Assembly: GCA_003647375.1 (NCBI GenBank)
Contig: QMMS01000114.1
Location: 1-12,579, forward strand
From: Deltaproteobacteria bacterium
GTDB lineage: Bacteria; Desulfobacterota; Desulfobacteria; Desulfobacterales; B30-G6
Direction: 5' to 3'
DNA: 12,579 bases
Shown: positions 6,940 to 12,579 of the stretch, in pieces
Layout: each line of letters opens with the position of its first letter
Numbering within the stretch: the first letter of the stretch is position 1
The notes under the pieces: generated by a model
Told to the model about the DNA's origin: nothing
Databases searched by the model: none
What the model saw: only the letters and a program-made list of their open reading frames with translations
Position numbers and translations under genes: made by a program

Positions 6940-6980
6940 GCGGGCTTGATGGATTTATCATAAGTCGCCATCAGGCTCGC
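6940..6980. promoter_or_regulatory. 41-bp inverted repeat between the divergent genes
   Basis: GCGGGCTTGATGG (6940-6952) and CCATCAGGCTCGC (6968-6980) pair over 13 positions with two mismatches and 15 bases between them. It lies about 50 bases upstream of the plus-strand -24 element and 70 bases upstream of the regulator start. No T-tract follows on either strand. It could be a regulator binding site or a leader hairpin of the regulator mRNA. Confidence 0.45.
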
Positions 6981-7028
6981 CGCTGCCAGTCGTGTTTAAA
7001 TATGTTTATGGATAACCGCAAAAGATAA

Positions 7029-7044
7029 TGGCATCAGAATTGCA
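7029..7044 (+). promoter_or_regulatory. Sigma54 (-24/-12) promoter of the TusA/Hdr operon
   Basis: The 16-mer TGGCATCAGAATTGCA matches TGGCAYrNNNNTTGCW except at the weak purine position. GG (7030-7031) and GC (7042-7043) have the required ten-base gap. It shares TGGCATC and TTGC with the oxidoreductase promoter. Transcription would start near 7055, about 34 bases before the first ATG of the operon. Confidence 0.82.
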
Positions 7045-7088
7045 AAAAAGGAAGCATCGCAAAGAAAGCACACTGGGAAATACAGACA

Positions 7089-7322
7089 ATGGTAAGTCTC
7101 GATCTTAGAAATTTAATTATACCGTTTTGTCTTTTAAAGGCAAGCAATGCGTTCTTGTCACTCAAAAAAGGGGATATTTTGGAAATCCTGTGCGATGATC
7201 AGGAAAATTTCAAAAATTTAATGAAAATTATTCCCTCTGATTCATGTGAACTCATATCGGTTAAGGATTTAGATGAGACAGCGTCGGGCTGGAAGGTCCA
7301 ACTGAAAAAGATCAACTTATAA
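7089..7322 (+). CDS. TusA-like protein lacking the canonical cysteine
   Basis: A 77-residue protein that follows the TusA/SirA (PF01206) pattern: D5-x-R7 and a helix-forming LLKASNAF segment, then a KKGDILEILCDD strand region (about 26-37). The hallmark CPxP is altered. Aligned with the next gene, the sulfur-carrying cysteine is I11, proline P12 is kept, and the second proline is C14, giving IPFC. R-G of the usual D-x-R-G is R7-N8. Sulfur transfer through the normal cysteine is therefore not possible; C14 might substitute, or the protein may be a structural or regulatory partner. The ribosome binding site is weak (TGGGAAA some ten bases upstream). As first gene after the sigma54 promoter, followed 22 bases later by a canonical paralogue, it looks like a diverged duplicate. 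An ordinary coding ORF is likely but not certain. Confidence 0.72.
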   Translation: MVSLDLRNLIIPFCLLKASNAFLSLKKGDILEILCDDQENFKNLMKIIPSDSCELISVKDLDETASGWKVQLKKINL

Positions 7323-7344
7323 CCATAACAAACAGGAGGTTATC

Positions 7345-7599
7345 ATGACGGATTTAGATTTAGGCACGATTGAAGTGGCAACTACGGTGGATGCAAGGGG
7401 CAGCGCATGTCCCGGACCCCTTTTGGAGGCCAAAAAAGGAATAGGTAAGGTCAAGGTCGGAGAAATATTGGAAATATTCTCAAATGACGCAGGTACGCGC
7501 AAGGATATCCCTGCATGGTCCAATAAGGTCGGTCATGAGTATCTGGGTGTTAAGGAAGCTGATGGTTATGACAAGCATTTCGTGCGGAGAAATAAGTAA
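7345..7599 (+). CDS. TusA-family sulfur-carrier-like protein
   Basis: An 84-residue protein with the TusA/SirA signature D16-A-R-G followed by C22-P-G-P and LLEAKKGI, then a KVGEILEIFSND segment typical of the family. In known members the CPxP cysteine carries a persulfide for tRNA thiolation, cofactor synthesis or dissimilatory sulfur metabolism. Placement in an Hdr-type operon favours a role in energy or redox metabolism over tRNA modification (inference). A strong AGGAGG lies six bases before the ATG, within the loop of a small 5-bp ATAAC/GTTAT hairpin. The short C-terminal tail is charged. No membrane segment is present. Confidence 0.88.
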   Translation: MTDLDLGTIEVATTVDARGSACPGPLLEAKKGIGKVKVGEILEIFSNDAGTRKDIPAWSNKVGHEYLGVKEADGYDKHFVRRNK

Positions 7600-7610
7600 A
7601 CGGGGGCAAT

Positions 7611-8036
7611 ATGTCAACCCAGACGGACACCATGAAAGAAAACAAGATACTGATTCTGGCAACCGAAGCCTGCGCCTATCCGGGTGCAGATTCGGTTGGA
7701 CAGGCCCACTCCACATACCCGACGAACACCTACATCGTGAGAGTGAAAGCGCCTGTTCTTTTTCCGGAACATTTTTATCTGGATTGTTTCAAAAAGGGAA
7801 TTAGCGGCATTATCATCATGTCCTGTGGTGAAGAATGTCCCTATGAAGGCGCCTATAAAGCCATGGCCAAGCGTTTGGACAAGGTGTACGCCATGATGAA
7901 GGAGCAGGACCTTGATATCCGTCGTTTGCGATTGACCGCCATCTGTACGGTTTGCAACCGTTCTTTTTTAAACGAGGTCAATCAGATGAACGAGGTGGTC
8001 AAAGAGCTGGGATCCCCCCAGACAGCACAAAACTGA
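7611..8036 (+). CDS. mvhD: MvhD/FlpD-like hydrogenase delta/iron-sulfur subunit
   Basis: A 141-residue protein of the PF02662 family, which moves electrons between a donor module and HdrA. Supporting segments are ACAYPGADSVG (20-30), a YPTNTYIVRV strand (36-45), CFKKGISGIIIMSCGEECPYEG (59-80) and the C-terminal RRLRLTAICTVC...FLNEVNQMNEVVKELG. The cysteines are C21, C59, C72, C76, C112 and C115. Compared with the classical CCNWCSYAGAD start, two of the three N-terminal cysteines are missing, while a CxxC pair has appeared near 112-115, so the Fe-S ligand set may differ from that of methanogen MvhD. No hydrogenase subunits are visible nearby. A GGGGG ribosome binding site precedes the ATG, 11 bases after the TusA-like stop, consistent with one operon. 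Confidence 0.82.
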   Translation: MSTQTDTMKENKILILATEACAYPGADSVGQAHSTYPTNTYIVRVKAPVLFPEHFYLDCFKKGISGIIIMSCGEECPYEGAYKAMAKRLDKVYAMMKEQDLDIRRLRLTAICTVCNRSFLNEVNQMNEVVKELGSPQTAQN

Positions 8037-8084
8037 AGCCACATACTCCGTCGACTTGTACAAGCGGATGTAAAGTATGTGGCT
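8037..8084 (+). promoter_or_regulatory. Intercistronic stem-loop between mvhD-like and hdrA-like genes
   Basis: AGCCACATACT (8037-8047) and AGTATGTGGCT (8074-8084) form a perfect 11-bp stem directly after the mvhD-like stop codon. The loop carries a perfect palindrome CTTGTACAAG (8055-8064) that could form a second hairpin. No T-tract follows; the next gene's GGGAGG begins a few bases after the stem. It fits an mRNA processing or stability element, or a translational spacer, better than a terminator. Confidence 0.65.
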
Positions 8085-8098
8085 GCAGGGAGGAATAA

Positions 8099-9409
8099 AT
8101 GAATTCCATTCAAAACACAGATGTTGATGTTCTGGTTGTGGGCGGTGGTATTGCCGGTCTGCAAACAGCACTGGATCTTGGAGATCAAGGGTATCATGTC
8201 GCCATCGTGGAAAAAGATGCCACCATCGGCGGGAAAATGATCCGTCTTTCCAAGGTATTCCCCACTCTGGATTGTGCCAGTTGCATCACCACACCCAAAA
8301 TGGCCGCCGCCGCCCATCACGAAAATATTTCGCTTTATACTTATTGCGATATCAATAAGCTGACTCGGGACGGTCAAATCATTACGGCTGGCATCACCCA
8401 GCGTCCCCGCTATGTGGACCCTGACAAGTGCATCGGGTGCCGTCAGTGCGAGTACAACTGCCCAGTGTATGTATCGGATGTAGAGCAGGGCGGGTTTTCG
8501 GCTACAAAAGCCATTTCCATACCATTTTCCAACGCCATTCCACAGCTTGCGGTACTGGATGTTGAGAACTGCATGCTCTGTGGAAAATGTGAAAAAGTGT
8601 GTCCGACCCAGGCCATCGATTATTTCCAGGAACCAAACACATTTTCTCTCACCGCAAAAACAGCCGTGCTGACCACAGGATTCGAGCTGACGTCTGTGGC
8701 GGACAAGCACCAATACGGCAAGGGAGAGATACCCAATGTCATTGACTCCCTCCAGATGGAACGTCTGCTGGCGCCCCATGGCCCCTACAATCGAGTTCTG
8801 CGACCGTCTGATGGCATGGAGCCGGATTCCGTCGCCTACATTCAATGCGCCGGTTCCCGGGATAAGAGCATGGGGGTTTCCTATTGTTCCAGGGTCTGTT
8901 GCATGTATGCCATCAAGCAGGCCATGCTCCTGTCCGGGTCTTTGCCATTGGCGGATATCACCATCTACTACATGGACATTCGGGCTTTTGGCAAAGGCTA
9001 TGAGCAGTTTTATCAAAATGCCAAAGCCATGGGCATTGAATTTATTAAAGGCAAAGTGGCGACGGTCGACAGCGCTGAAAATGGAAATGCCACATTGCAT
9101 TACGAGGCTCAGGACGGCGAAGGAATGGTTGCGGCTGAACATGATCTGGTGGTGCTTTCTCTGGGCATGATTCCAGGGTGGAATCCAGAAGGGACATGTT
9201 CGGTTTCAGCGGATTCGGATCGATTCATCAAGACCATTCAGCCGAAACTTTCACCGACATTGACGGATATGGAAGGGGTTTTTGTTGCGGGTGCTGCAGC
9301 CGGCCCCAAGGATATTGTGGACACCATTACCGAATCAGGTGCCGCTGCCGTGGAAGCAGCCAAATACCTGCTTGCCCTGGAGGGCCGGTCGCAAAAAGCG
9401 GTGGCATAA
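8099..9409 (+). CDS. hdrA: HdrA-like flavoprotein (short form)
   Basis: A 436-residue soluble iron-sulfur flavoprotein. The FAD fold starts with GGGIAG (15-20). A DCASC motif (58-62) follows GGKM...FPTLD, as in HdrA and QmoA. Two [4Fe-4S] ferredoxin motifs are inserted: C111, C114, C117, C121 and C158, C161, C164, C168. C250, C263, C267 and C268 reproduce the 13-4-1 spacing of the flavin-proximal cluster characteristic of HdrA (SYCSRVCC). The C-terminal part returns to the FAD fold (GVFVAGAAAGPKDI). HdrA is the bifurcating flavin subunit of heterodisulfide reductase and of related complexes in sulfate reducers. There is no long N-terminal domain, unlike the next gene. A strong GGGAGG precedes the ATG. 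QmoA is an alternative, but no apr or qmoC gene is visible. Confidence 0.92.
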   Translation: MNSIQNTDVDVLVVGGGIAGLQTALDLGDQGYHVAIVEKDATIGGKMIRLSKVFPTLDCASCITTPKMAAAAHHENISLYTYCDINKLTRDGQIITAGITQRPRYVDPDKCIGCRQCEYNCPVYVSDVEQGGFSATKAISIPFSNAIPQLAVLDVENCMLCGKCEKVCPTQAIDYFQEPNTFSLTAKTAVLTTGFELTSVADKHQYGKGEIPNVIDSLQMERLLAPHGPYNRVLRPSDGMEPDSVAYIQCAGSRDKSMGVSYCSRVCCMYAIKQAMLLSGSLPLADITIYYMDIRAFGKGYEQFYQNAKAMGIEFIKGKVATVDSAENGNATLHYEAQDGEGMVAAEHDLVVLSLGMIPGWNPEGTCSVSADSDRFIKTIQPKLSPTLTDMEGVFVAGAAAGPKDIVDTITESGAAAVEAAKYLLALEGRSQKAVA

Positions 9410-9444
9410 TCGAAATTAATACCTGATCAGCAGGAGACATGGGA

Positions 9445-11364
9445 ATGACGGACCAAAACCAGGATACAAAGAAAAAAGAGGATAAAGGCAGGGTCGGTGT
9501 TTATATCTGTTACTGCGGGGGCAACATATCCGATCATGTGGATGTTGAGAAAGTTCGGGAAAGTATGGAAAAACTGCCGGAAGTAGCCGTGGCCAAGACC
9601 AATATGTTCATGTGTTCGGACCCGGGGCAGGAAATGATCATGGAGGATTTAAAAAATGGCACAATCGATCGTGTGGTTGTGGCCTCCTGTGCCCCCAGCC
9701 TTCATGAGCCAACCTTTCGAGGGGCCATCTCCCGGGCTGGTGCAAGTCCTTATATATACGAGCACGCCAATATCCGCGAGCAGGTCAGCTGGGTTCATCA
9801 CGGCGACACAGCCACAGGCAAGGCCACGCGCCTGGTTTCCATGGCTGCTGCCAAGGCTGAACAATTAAGGCCCCTGGATCCGATACGGGTGGATGCCACA
9901 CGGCATGCCACGGTCATCGGTGGTGGTATGGCCGGGCTTCGTTCCGCCCTGGATCTTGCGGATCGTGGCATCCATGTCTCCCTTGTGGAGAAATCTCCTT
10001 TTCTCGGAGGCCAGCTTGCCCGGTTGGATCGCATCGCGCCCACCGGGGATCTTGCGGCTGATTTGATCGCTGAACTGGCATCGCGCGTAATGAACCACGA
10101 CGCCATTACCGTTCATGTCTGTTCCGAAGTCAAAACGGTTGAAGGCTATGTGGGAAGCTTCAAGCTGGGCGTTCAGCAGGAGATATCGGAAGCAGATCGC
10201 GAAAATTCAGACCCATTGAGTGATGCTGACGCCGGAAAATTTATACCTTTTCAGGGTATATATGCCCTGAAAGACCCATCCGTTTCCAAAGAATTCAGCA
10301 TTGAAACCGGGGTTGTCATCCTGGCAACCGGGTTTAAAACCTATGCTCCATATAAAGGTGAGTATGGATTTGGCGATCATGAAGCGGTCATTACCCTGTC
10401 GGAGCTGATCCGAAGCATGGGGGAAAACAAGCCATCCGGAAGCGAGCTGAAAATCAACGGTAGAAAAATTCGCAGCGTGGCCATGATCCATTGTGTCGGC
10501 AGCCGACAGATTCCCGGTATTCATCCGGAAAATGAGGACGGATGTCTCAATGAATATTGCTCGAGGACCTGCTGCTCAGCGACACTCAATGCTGCCAACA
10601 TGATCCGGGAAACATACCCTGAAACAACCGTCTATGAATTCTACCGTGATATCCGAACCTATGGACGGGGTCAGGAAGAACTATACGAAAACGCCTCAAG
10701 GAACCAGGTTGTTTTCATCCGATATGAAGCGGAAGGCTCTCCTGAGGTTTTGCAGAACACGGGGAATACAGACGATTTCCCACTGCATGTCAAGGCAAAG
10801 GACACGTTGACTTTTGGGGAGGAGATTGAAGCACCCGTGGATCTGGTGGTGCTGGCTACCGGCATGGAGCCGAATCCGGTGTCGGATCTGGTGGAAATGA
10901 TGAAACTTCCTGTTGGAACAGACAGATTTTTACTTGAGGTCCACCCGAAATTAAGACCCGTCGAACTGCCTGTTTCCGGCATTTTACTGGCCGGCACCTG
11001 CCAGGCACCCATGGATGTTGGCGAGGCATGCAACGCTGCAGGTGCTGCAGCCGTAAAGGCCGCCATCCTGCTCGATCGGGGTTATGTGGAGCTCGACCCC
11101 TTTGTGGCCCAGGTCGATCTTGAAAAATGCAAAGGAAGCGGAGCTTGCTTGGAAGCTTGTTTGAACGAAGGCGCACTCAAGCTTGTGGAAATGGAAATAT
11201 CAGGTCAAAAGGTAAAACGCGCCCAAGTGACACCCGCCCTCTGTATGGGCTGCGGCGCCTGTGTAGCTGTTTGCCCTGAGAATGCCATAGATATAGACGG
11301 CTGGACACTGAAACAGTACGAGGCGATGGTGGATAGAATTGTAGCCGAAGCGCCGGCTGCCTAA
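9445..11364 (+). CDS. hdrA: HdrA-like flavoprotein (long form) with ferredoxin domain
   Basis: About 639 residues; positions below count from an in-frame ATG at 9439. The ATG at 9445 is preferred because AGGAG lies eight bases before it and only two from the first. An N-terminal HdrA domain (about 18-150) begins YICYCGGNI (C24, C26). The FAD fold follows with GGGMAG (161-166). The HdrA-type cluster motif is C352, C374, C378 and C379; the first gap is nine residues longer than in the short paralogue. The C-terminal ferredoxin region has a complete motif C602, C605, C608, C612, but the other reads C564, S567, C570, C574: the second ligand is serine and no proline follows the last cysteine. Tandem HdrA proteins suggest a two-flavin electron-transfer core. 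Confidence 0.92.
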   Translation: MTDQNQDTKKKEDKGRVGVYICYCGGNISDHVDVEKVRESMEKLPEVAVAKTNMFMCSDPGQEMIMEDLKNGTIDRVVVASCAPSLHEPTFRGAISRAGASPYIYEHANIREQVSWVHHGDTATGKATRLVSMAAAKAEQLRPLDPIRVDATRHATVIGGGMAGLRSALDLADRGIHVSLVEKSPFLGGQLARLDRIAPTGDLAADLIAELASRVMNHDAITVHVCSEVKTVEGYVGSFKLGVQQEISEADRENSDPLSDADAGKFIPFQGIYALKDPSVSKEFSIETGVVILATGFKTYAPYKGEYGFGDHEAVITLSELIRSMGENKPSGSELKINGRKIRSVAMIHCVGSRQIPGIHPENEDGCLNEYCSRTCCSATLNAANMIRETYPETTVYEFYRDIRTYGRGQEELYENASRNQVVFIRYEAEGSPEVLQNTGNTDDFPLHVKAKDTLTFGEEIEAPVDLVVLATGMEPNPVSDLVEMMKLPVGTDRFLLEVHPKLRPVELPVSGILLAGTCQAPMDVGEACNAAGAAAVKAAILLDRGYVELDPFVAQVDLEKCKGSGACLEACLNEGALKLVEMEISGQKVKRAQVTPALCMGCGACVAVCPENAIDIDGWTLKQYEAMVDRIVAEAPAA

Positions 11365-11368
11365 CCAG

Positions 11369-11396
11369 GATTTTCATGAAAAAAATGAGGAAAATC
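11369..11396 (+). promoter_or_regulatory. Small hairpin overlapping the ribosome binding site of the winged-helix gene
   Basis: GATTTTC (11369-11375) is the exact complement of GAAAATC (11390-11396). The right arm begins within the GAGGAAA ribosome binding site and ends just before the ATG at 11398. If formed, this 7-bp, A/T-rich stem would partly mask translation initiation. It is weak and may have no function. Confidence 0.3.
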
Positions 11397-11397
11397 G

Positions 11398-11712
11398 ATG
11401 GACCCAACACCAACAGACAAAAAAGAAAAAAAAGAAGCCATGAAAAAGCTTCGTCGCTCTCGCAGCATATGGATTAAAAAGGCTTCTGCTACGGTCAAGT
11501 CCCAGAAGAAATCGCTGAAATCGATTAAGGAACAGCTGGAAAAAGGCGCCGGAACCATACCGGAGCTGGCAGACGCCATTGGTATGCCCACCCATGAGGT
11601 GTTGTGGTTTATGGCGGCCTTAAAAAAATATGGAGAGATTGTTGAAGCGGAAAAAGACGGCGGGTATTTTCGTTACGCCTTAACTGAAAATGTTTCACAT
11701 AAAGAATCCTGA
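11398..11712 (+). CDS. Small winged helix-turn-helix-like protein within the Hdr operon
   Basis: A 104-residue, lysine-rich protein. The first 45 residues are highly basic and probably helical or disordered. Residues about 53-95 look like a winged helix: TIPELADAIGMPTHEVLWFM gives the helix-turn-helix (TIPELADAIG, then the recognition helix), and IVEAEKDGGYFRYAL gives the two-stranded wing. It contains no cysteine, so it is not an electron carrier. It could be a transcription factor, an autoregulator of the operon, or a structural subunit using the fold for protein contacts. The position between hdrA and hdrC, with a GAGGAAA ribosome binding site seven bases from the ATG and 33 bases after the previous stop, shows it belongs to the operon. 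I know no characterised relative by name. Confidence 0.8.
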   Translation: MDPTPTDKKEKKEAMKKLRRSRSIWIKKASATVKSQKKSLKSIKEQLEKGAGTIPELADAIGMPTHEVLWFMAALKKYGEIVEAEKDGGYFRYALTENVSHKES

Positions 11713-11746
11713 TGACCAGGGCGGTGATCGCCATGGGGAGGAAAAA

Positions 11747-12049
11747 ATGGCTTTGTTAAATCCCAATTTTGCCAAAGAAATGGAACCCTTCGGGGAAGAT
11801 TCGGCGCTTGCATGCTTTAACTGCGGGACATGCACGGCCATCTGCCCCCTGATTTACGAACACTTTCCAAGGAAAATGATTCGATATATCCAGATCGGTG
11901 CCAAAGATCGCATTTTGGAAAATGCGCAGGAGCTATGGCGATGCCTTCACTGTGGGCTGTGCACCCAAACCTGCCCGCGAGAGGCCAATCCCGGAGAAAT
12001 CATCCTGGAATTAAAACGTTATGTAGTGGCGAACTGGAGGAGGTCCTGA
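11747..12049 (+). CDS. hdrC: HdrC-like [4Fe-4S] electron-transfer subunit
   Basis: A 100-residue soluble protein with two [4Fe-4S] motifs, C23-x2-C26-x2-C29-x3-C33-P and C66-x2-C69-x2-C72-x3-C76-P, separated by a helical linker as in HdrC. It passes electrons between HdrA and the HdrB catalytic subunit. No transmembrane helices are present, so this is the soluble HdrC type and not a QmoC/DsrM-like fusion. The frame is open from 11690, but the ATG at 11747 follows GGGGAGG at good spacing and starts at the conserved length; the earlier ATG would overlap the preceding gene and has no such site. The stop lies one base before the next ATG, and that gene's GGAGGAGG lies inside the hdrC end, indicating translational coupling. 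Confidence 0.92.
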   Translation: MALLNPNFAKEMEPFGEDSALACFNCGTCTAICPLIYEHFPRKMIRYIQIGAKDRILENAQELWRCLHCGLCTQTCPREANPGEIILELKRYVVANWRRS

Positions 12050-12050
12050 C

Positions 12051-12579
12051 ATGTTCAATCCAAGGGATATCATCGATATCATTGCCGGCAATGTCAAAGC
12101 TACAAGGAATCCGTTCGGCATCCCGAAATTTCTGGTCAACCAGTGGCACAAAGGAACGAATCTGCCTCAACAGGGTGATGCCATGTTGTTTACCGGCTTG
12201 ATGTATCAGTTCGTCCCCTATATTGAAAAATCGACCATGTACCTGGCCAAATATGAAGATACGTCGATGGCCGACTATATTCGTTTTGCGAAATATATGC
12301 CGAGTTATCTCTCAGGTATCGGTCTTTCCATGATCACTTCCGGAACCGAGAAAAAAAAATATAACGCTATTCTTCGGAACATTGCAAAGATTCTCAAGGC
12401 CTCCGAGGTCGATTTTTTCTACAGACCGGACCTGGATGACTACAGCGGGGTTCTGATGTACGATCTTGGCGATCAGGAAGGCTTTGTGAAGCACGCCCGA
12501 TATGTAGCCGGAAAACTAAAACAGGCTGGAATTAAAAAACTCATCACCGTAGATCCCCATACAACTTATGCGGTAAAAG
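12051..12579 (+). CDS. hdrB: HdrB-like (CCG-domain) protein, 5' part
   Basis: The first 176 residues of a gene cut by the right edge. The order hdrC-hdrB and the sequence pattern support an HdrB/HdrD-like protein: GDAMLFTGLMYQ (about 42-53) occupies the place of the usual LFxGC strand, VLMYDLGDQEGFVKHARYV resembles the segment before the second half of a CCG domain, and KKLITVDPHTTYAVK matches the position of the usual SCPHC-type motif. Not one cysteine occurs in the visible part, so the first CCG domain cannot bind the noncubane cluster found in HdrB; a second, downstream domain may. The ribosome binding site GGAGGAGG lies within the end of hdrC. The family assignment depends on context as well as sequence. 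Confidence 0.75.
   Translation, partial: MFNPRDIIDIIAGNVKATRNPFGIPKFLVNQWHKGTNLPQQGDAMLFTGLMYQFVPYIEKSTMYLAKYEDTSMADYIRFAKYMPSYLSGIGLSMITSGTEKKKYNAILRNIAKILKASEVDFFYRPDLDDYSGVLMYDLGDQEGFVKHARYVAGKLKQAGIKKLITVDPHTTYAVK

Noticed and set aside
7325..7343. A 5-bp hairpin with the tusA ribosome binding site in its loop
   Set aside because: The stem ATAAC/GTTAT is too short and A/T-rich to claim as a regulatory structure.
7982..9142. A 386-codon open frame on the minus strand
   Set aside because: It lies opposite the hdrA-like and mvhD-like genes, whose motifs and ribosome binding sites are clear. Its translation shows no recognisable domain.
11690..11746. A 19-residue N-terminal extension of the HdrC-like protein
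   Set aside because: It overlaps the winged-helix gene and lacks a ribosome binding site, whereas GGGGAGG precedes the ATG at 11747.

Overview
The window looks like chromosome from a strictly anaerobic, sulfate- or sulfur-metabolising bacterium of the Desulfobacterota (old Deltaproteobacteria). This is an inference from gene content: soluble Hdr-type redox modules with two HdrA proteins, a stand-alone MvhD/FlpD subunit, TusA-like proteins, an Fe-S flavin ene-reductase and a sigma54 activator with a cysteine-rich PAS domain. No rRNA, tRNA, CRISPR array or phage gene was seen. The species cannot be named from the sequence.

Left region (1 to about 2.3 kb, minus strand): a probable two-gene unit. 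A DHH/DHHA1 phosphoesterase with two CBS domains starts at a TTG codon behind a strong ribosome binding site. It is followed by a polytopic membrane protein of the ArsP_2 / putative heavy-metal or manganese exporter type, which runs off the left edge. The 2242-2734 gap holds a 161-bp imperfect palindrome with 20-bp terminal inverted repeats (MITE- or REP-like), a small operator-like dyad and an intrinsic terminator for the genes to the right.

Middle region (2.6-6.9 kb, minus strand): in transcription order, a sigma54-dependent PAS/AAA+/Fis regulator, an FMN/[4Fe-4S]/FAD oxidoreductase of the 2,4-dienoyl-CoA reductase (old yellow enzyme) type, and a DUF1638-like protein, then the terminator. 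A good -24/-12 sequence lies just upstream of the oxidoreductase gene.

Right region (7.0-12.6 kb, plus strand): a divergent operon with its own -24/-12 sequence. It encodes a TusA-like protein lacking the usual cysteine, a canonical TusA-like protein, MvhD, a short HdrA, a long HdrA with an N-terminal extension and C-terminal ferredoxin domain, a small winged-helix-like protein, HdrC, and the start of an HdrB-like protein cut by the right edge.

Working model (inference): the regulator senses a redox, metal or metabolite signal and switches on both divergent units through sigma54. The Hdr-type proteins would form a cytoplasmic electron-transfer, possibly flavin-bifurcating, complex. The ene-reductase-like enzyme would be a co-regulated redox partner or catabolic enzyme, and the TusA-like pair suggests a sulfur-carrier or thiol link. 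The gene order differs from Qmo and from the sulfur-oxidising sHdr locus as I know them, so this is the best candidate here for an under-described system.
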